Shown piece by piece: positions 61,053 to 64,000 of a DNA stretch of 64,000 nt. The position numbers and the translations under genes are program-made. The notes below the pieces were generated by a model. It had not been told where the DNA came from. It was given only the letters and a program-made list of their open reading frames with translations, and made no database searches. The first letter of the stretch is position 1; each line of letters starts with the position of its first letter. Source of the stretch: Actinophytocola oryzae (GTDB lineage Bacteria; Actinomycetota; Actinomycetes; Mycobacteriales; Pseudonocardiaceae); NCBI RefSeq assembly GCF_004364325.1, contig NZ_SOCP01000001.1:744001-808000 (forward strand). The letters run 5' to 3'.

Positions 61053-62053
61053 GGGTGACGCGTTCGCCGGGGCTCGTCGTCGGCGACTGGCCTGCCGGAC
61101 CGGAGACCGTGGCGGTGCTGGAGGCGGCGGGTGCGGTGCTGGCGTGGGACGTCCTGGCCGACGACGCCGTGCCCGCCGCACGGGTGGACGACCCGGAACG
61201 GGCGGCCGAGTGGCTGTGGGAGGTCTACGGGGACGCGGCGGACGGGATCCTCGGCGGCGCGGCGGAGGTGGACGTGCCGCCGGCCGGTGACTGGCGGGTC
61301 CGCGACGCCTGCCGGGTCGTCGCGCAGCTGGACTGGGCGCGGGCGTGGTGGCCCGCGTCCGCGACCGCCGGGGTCCCCGCGCTCGACCCCGTCGTGCTGG
61401 AGGCGGAACGAGCCGTCGCGGTGTCCACTGTGGAGCACCTGCTCGACGACCGGGACGCCGTGACGCGTGCGTTGGCGTCGGTCGTGTCGGCCGACCATGC
61501 CGACCCGGAGCTGTCCGCGCTGGCCGAGCGGGTCGGTGCGCTCGCCGAGGACTACGGGGTGGTGCTCGCACGGGCCGAGGCGCGGGACCGGTCCGCGTTC
61601 GCGCTCGCCGCGGGCGGGACGGCGGGCCGGGGTGGCACCACCGTGTTCACCGGATCGTCCACTGTGGACTGGACGTTGCTGCCCGCCGGGGTGGTGGACG
61701 CCGCCGCCCCCGCGGAGTGGGCCGTCGTGCGCAGGCAGGGGGTGACCCTGCTGGAGGTGTCCGTCTCGCCGGGCCCCGCGCCGGGAGCCCGGCTGGCGGC
61801 CCGGTTCGGCGAGGTCGACGTGGCGCTGGACGAGGTCGACGGGCTGGGCCGGATCACGGGGTCGACGCGCGTGCCTGCCACCGTGCTGCTGCTCCCGGCG
61901 GACCGGCGGGTGGTGACCGTCTACGCGCCGGACTTCGCGGTGCCTGTCGAACCCGCCCCCGGTGCCGAGGCACGGCGTGCCGCGGTCATCGCCTACGCGC
62001 GGGCCAGGGTCGGCTCGCCCGGGGCCACGCTCACCGAGCGGACCGCGCGTTGA
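61049..62053 (+). CDS. Conserved actinobacterial protein of unknown function, second of a pair
   Basis: A 334-residue, acidic, Ala-rich protein. The first 180 residues are helical (AEWLWEVYGDAADGILGG) and the C-terminal part appears beta-rich (GVTLLEVSVSPGPAPGARL, VPATVLLLPADRRVVTVY). No motif is recognised. It is translationally coupled to the preceding gene. Two copies of the TCCACTGTGGA palindrome lie within it. A terminator follows. Confidence 0.65.
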   Translation: MRVTRSPGLVVGDWPAGPETVAVLEAAGAVLAWDVLADDAVPAARVDDPERAAEWLWEVYGDAADGILGGAAEVDVPPAGDWRVRDACRVVAQLDWARAWWPASATAGVPALDPVVLEAERAVAVSTVEHLLDDRDAVTRALASVVSADHADPELSALAERVGALAEDYGVVLARAEARDRSAFALAAGGTAGRGGTTVFTGSSTVDWTLLPAGVVDAAAPAEWAVVRRQGVTLLEVSVSPGPAPGARLAARFGEVDVALDEVDGLGRITGSTRVPATVLLLPADRRVVTVYAPDFAVPVEPAPGAEARRAAVIAYARARVGSPGATLTERTAR

Positions 62054-62128
62054 GCACCTGGTCGGACCTGCTTGTCGGGACCGACGCTAGGGACGACGTG
62101 ACGCCTACCGGTCACAGGTTCACGGGAA

Positions 62129-62160
62129 AGGGCCGCCCTCGACGAGACGAGGACGGCCCT
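62129..62160. terminator. Hairpin terminator
   Basis: A 13-base-pair stem with one mismatch (AGGGCCGCCCTCG with CGAGGACGGCCCT) between the converging hypothetical pair and the sugar transporter. Confidence 0.7.
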
Positions 62161-62180
62161 GACCCGGGGGAGAGCGGTGG

Positions 62181-63587
62181 TCAGCCGCCCAGCTTGTCGT
62201 TGTAGTCGGAGACCTGTTTGTTCGCCGCGTCCTGTGCGTCCGTCAGCGCCTTCTCGGCGTCCACGCCCTGCAGGACCGCCGCCTGCAGTCCGTTCTCGAC
62301 GTTCTTGCGGACGTTGGGCATCTCACCGATCGAGCAGCCCTGCGTGGCGTGCGTCAGCTTCGTGCCCTGCAACTGCTCGATGGCCGTGGCGAACTGGGGC
62401 TTCTGGCTGACCCACTGCTTGTCCGCCGGGTCGTCCAGCGCCGCCCTGCTGATCGGGAAGTACCCGGTCTTGGTGTGCCAGGTGACCTGGGTCTCCTTGT
62501 CGGACAGGAACTTCACCAGCTCCCAGGCGGCCCGCTCCTTGGCCGCGTCCTCCTTGTTCACGATCCACAGCGAGGCGCCGCCGATGATCGGGCCGCCGTC
62601 GTTGGCCTCGTCGACCTTCGGGTAGAAGCCGGTGCCGACCGTGAACGGGTTCTTCGACGCCGCCGCGCCGGAGGTGAAGGTGCCGAGCGAGCCGGTGGAC
62701 TCCAGGGTCATCGCGACGGTCCCCGAGCTGAACGCGTTGTCACCGTTGTCGGTGTTGCTGTCCAGCTTCATCGCGAGACCCTCGTTTACCATCTGCTGCC
62801 ACCAGCGCACGAGCTTGAGGTTCGTGTCGTTGACGATGGTGACCTTGCCCGCGCGCCCGGTCCTGCCGTTGTCCGCGTCGCACAGCGTCTGGTCGGCCAC
62901 GGCGTTCCACTGCTCGACGAACCAGCCGTAGAGGGAGGCGCCGAACCCGAACTGCACCGTCTCCCCGGCCGTGGCCTTGATCTGCCGCGCGGCGGCCATG
63001 ATCTCGTCGAGGTTGGTCGGCGGCTTGTCCGGGTCGAGGCCTGCCTTCTGGAACGCCTCCCGGTTGACGTACATCAGCGGCATCGACGTGTTGAACGGCA
63101 TCGAGTACAGCTTGTCGTCGACCGTGTAGTAGCCGGCGATGTTGGGCTGGAGGTCGGACACGTCGTGCTTGTCGACGTCGATGAACGACTGCATCGGCAT
63201 GATCGTCTTCGAGTCGATCATGTAGCGGGTGCCGATGTCGTACATCTGCAGCATGTCCGGCCGCTGCTGGGTCGAGGCGTTCTTGTAGGAGGCGAGCACG
63301 CTGTCGTACTGCCCCTTGTAGTTCAGGTTGACCTTGATCTTGCCCTTGTGCTCGGTGTTGAACTGGTCGACCAGCGACTGCAGCGCCTCGCCGTTGGTGC
63401 CGCTCATCCCGTGCCAGAAGGTGATGCCGACCTCGCCCTTGCCGTCGAGCGCGTCCTTGCCCGGCGCGGCGTCACCTCCCCCGGAAGTGTCTCCCGAGGT
63501 CGCCGCCGAGGTGCACGCCGAGGCGGTGACGGCCATCGCGAGGGCGGCGGCCAGCGCGCCGATCCGGCGACGCAGTGTTATCCGCAC
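62181..63587 (-). CDS. Carbohydrate ABC transporter substrate-binding lipoprotein
   Basis: A 468-residue family 1 (UgpB/MalE-like) binding protein. The lipoprotein signal ends at TASAC (Cys near residue 25), followed by a Ser/Gly-rich linker. Recognisable segments are VGITFWHGMSGTNGEALQSL, LYSMPFNTSMPLMYVNREAF and the WELVKFLSDKETQVTW region. It probably binds a sugar or glycerol phosphate. GTG 63587 has GGAAGGAAG upstream. The permease gene lies upstream on the same strand, so the binding protein is last in its operon as far as seen. Confidence 0.88.
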   Translation of the reverse strand: MRITLRRRIGALAAALAMAVTASACTSAATSGDTSGGGDAAPGKDALDGKGEVGITFWHGMSGTNGEALQSLVDQFNTEHKGKIKVNLNYKGQYDSVLASYKNASTQQRPDMLQMYDIGTRYMIDSKTIMPMQSFIDVDKHDVSDLQPNIAGYYTVDDKLYSMPFNTSMPLMYVNREAFQKAGLDPDKPPTNLDEIMAAARQIKATAGETVQFGFGASLYGWFVEQWNAVADQTLCDADNGRTGRAGKVTIVNDTNLKLVRWWQQMVNEGLAMKLDSNTDNGDNAFSSGTVAMTLESTGSLGTFTSGAAASKNPFTVGTGFYPKVDEANDGGPIIGGASLWIVNKEDAAKERAAWELVKFLSDKETQVTWHTKTGYFPISRAALDDPADKQWVSQKPQFATAIEQLQGTKLTHATQGCSIGEMPNVRKNVENGLQAAVLQGVDAEKALTDAQDAANKQVSDYNDKLGG

Positions 63588-63645
63588 AGTTCTTCCTTCC
63601 TGTCACAGAAAACCCACGGTGTCGACACCGTTGTCCACCGTGGGG

Positions 63646-64000
63646 TCATTTCACGGCCCCGGCCATGAAGCCGCGGACGAGCCAGCGCTGACCGAAGATC
63701 ACCAACAGGAGCGTCGGCACGAGCGTGATCGTCACGCCGGCCAGCACGAGCGCCTGCTGTGTGCCGTTCCCGTTGGCCTTCAACGCGAACACGGCGGTCT
63801 GCAGGGTGTTCATCGAGTTGTTCGACGAGGAGATGATCAGCGGCCAGAAGTACATGTTCCAGCCCTGCAGGAACGACCACACGGCGAGCGCGGTCAGGGA
63901 CGGCCGCGTCGCGGGCAGCACGATCGTGAACAGGAACCGCAGGTGTCCCGCGCCGTCGATGAGCGCGGCCTGCCGCAGCTCCTCGGGGAACTGGCGGAAC
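63646..64000 (-). CDS. Carbohydrate ABC transporter permease (MalG/UgpE type), partial
   Basis: The C-terminal 117 residues of an inner-membrane permease; the gene continues beyond the right edge. The EAA loop is visible (ELRQAALIDGAGHLRFLF), followed by LPATRPSLTALAVWSF and the typical ending FGQRWLVRGFMAGAVK. It forms the pore with an unseen MalF-type partner for the binding protein downstream. Confidence 0.88.
   Translation of the reverse strand, partial: FRQFPEELRQAALIDGAGHLRFLFTIVLPATRPSLTALAVWSFLQGWNMYFWPLIISSSNNSMNTLQTAVFALKANGNGTQQALVLAGVTITLVPTLLLVIFGQRWLVRGFMAGAVK

Noticed and set aside
1..64000. CRISPR arrays, tRNA or rRNA genes, insertion sequences, riboswitches
   Set aside because: No regularly spaced direct repeats, cloverleaf-type sequences, ribosomal RNA, transposase genes or recognisable riboswitch folds were seen on either strand by eye.

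Overview
The window is a stretch of high-GC actinomycete chromosome. GC-rich third codon positions, frequent GTG starts, ATGA/GTGA gene overlaps, leaderless-looking starts, SARP/AfsR regulators, an ECF42 sigma factor and a 2-methylisoborneol operon all point that way. The overall style suggests Pseudonocardiaceae (Lentzea/Saccharothrix/Actinosynnema-like), but this is inference and the genus is not determined. No rRNA, tRNA, CRISPR array, insertion sequence or prophage was recognised.

Region 1 (1-18.0 kb) is a catabolic island. It holds a secreted glycosidase-like protein, a class III aminotransferase, two Gfo/Idh/MocA oxidoreductases, a fumarylacetoacetase-family hydrolase, a complete five-gene oligopeptide ABC importer, an IclR regulator, a RidA deaminase, an N-acyl-D-amino-acid deacylase, an amidohydrolase, a D-threonine-aldolase-like PLP enzyme and a HisD-like dehydrogenase. 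Five start regions carry a palindrome close to TGGAAC-N3-GTTCCA, several of them in the spacer of a TTGACA promoter, so the island looks like one IclR-controlled regulon. The likely substrate is an imported N-acylated or D-amino-acid-containing conjugate; its identity cannot be read from the sequence.

Region 2 (18.0-31.3 kb) carries small membrane and lipoprotein genes, a divergent MFS/TetR efflux pair, two envelope proteins, a PAP2 phosphatase, an alpha/beta hydrolase, an AraC regulator, an unusual secreted fusion of an S33 aminopeptidase with an S12 serine hydrolase, a two-component system and two secreted proteins. Region 3 (31.3-41.7 kb) has two large SARP-NB-ARC-TPR regulators flanking an ECF42 module: a YCII/DGPF protein, a sigma factor fused to a degenerate tyrosine-recombinase domain, and DUF998 and DUF1801 genes behind a near-symmetric divergent promoter.

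Region 4 (41.7-44.4 kb) is the most interesting locus. A 34-residue peptide gene with its own ribosome binding site and a TTA codon is followed by a SagB-type flavin dehydrogenase and an MFS exporter, and is divergent from a SARP regulator that also carries a TTA codon. This looks like a minimal, possibly new type of ribosomal peptide (RiPP) cluster with no YcaO or lanthipeptide enzyme nearby. Region 5 (44.4-53.7 kb) has two tandem diguanylate cyclases, a TetR/carboxylesterase pair, a DUF1707 protein, the 2-methylisoborneol operon (methyltransferase then cyclase), a decayed GT4 glycosyltransferase and a DUF309 protein. Region 6 (53.7-64 kb) has a fatty acid desaturase, an O-methyltransferase, a secreted beta-mannanase and a pectate lyase that share CebR-type operators, a two-gene family of unknown function, and a sugar ABC transporter that runs off the right edge.
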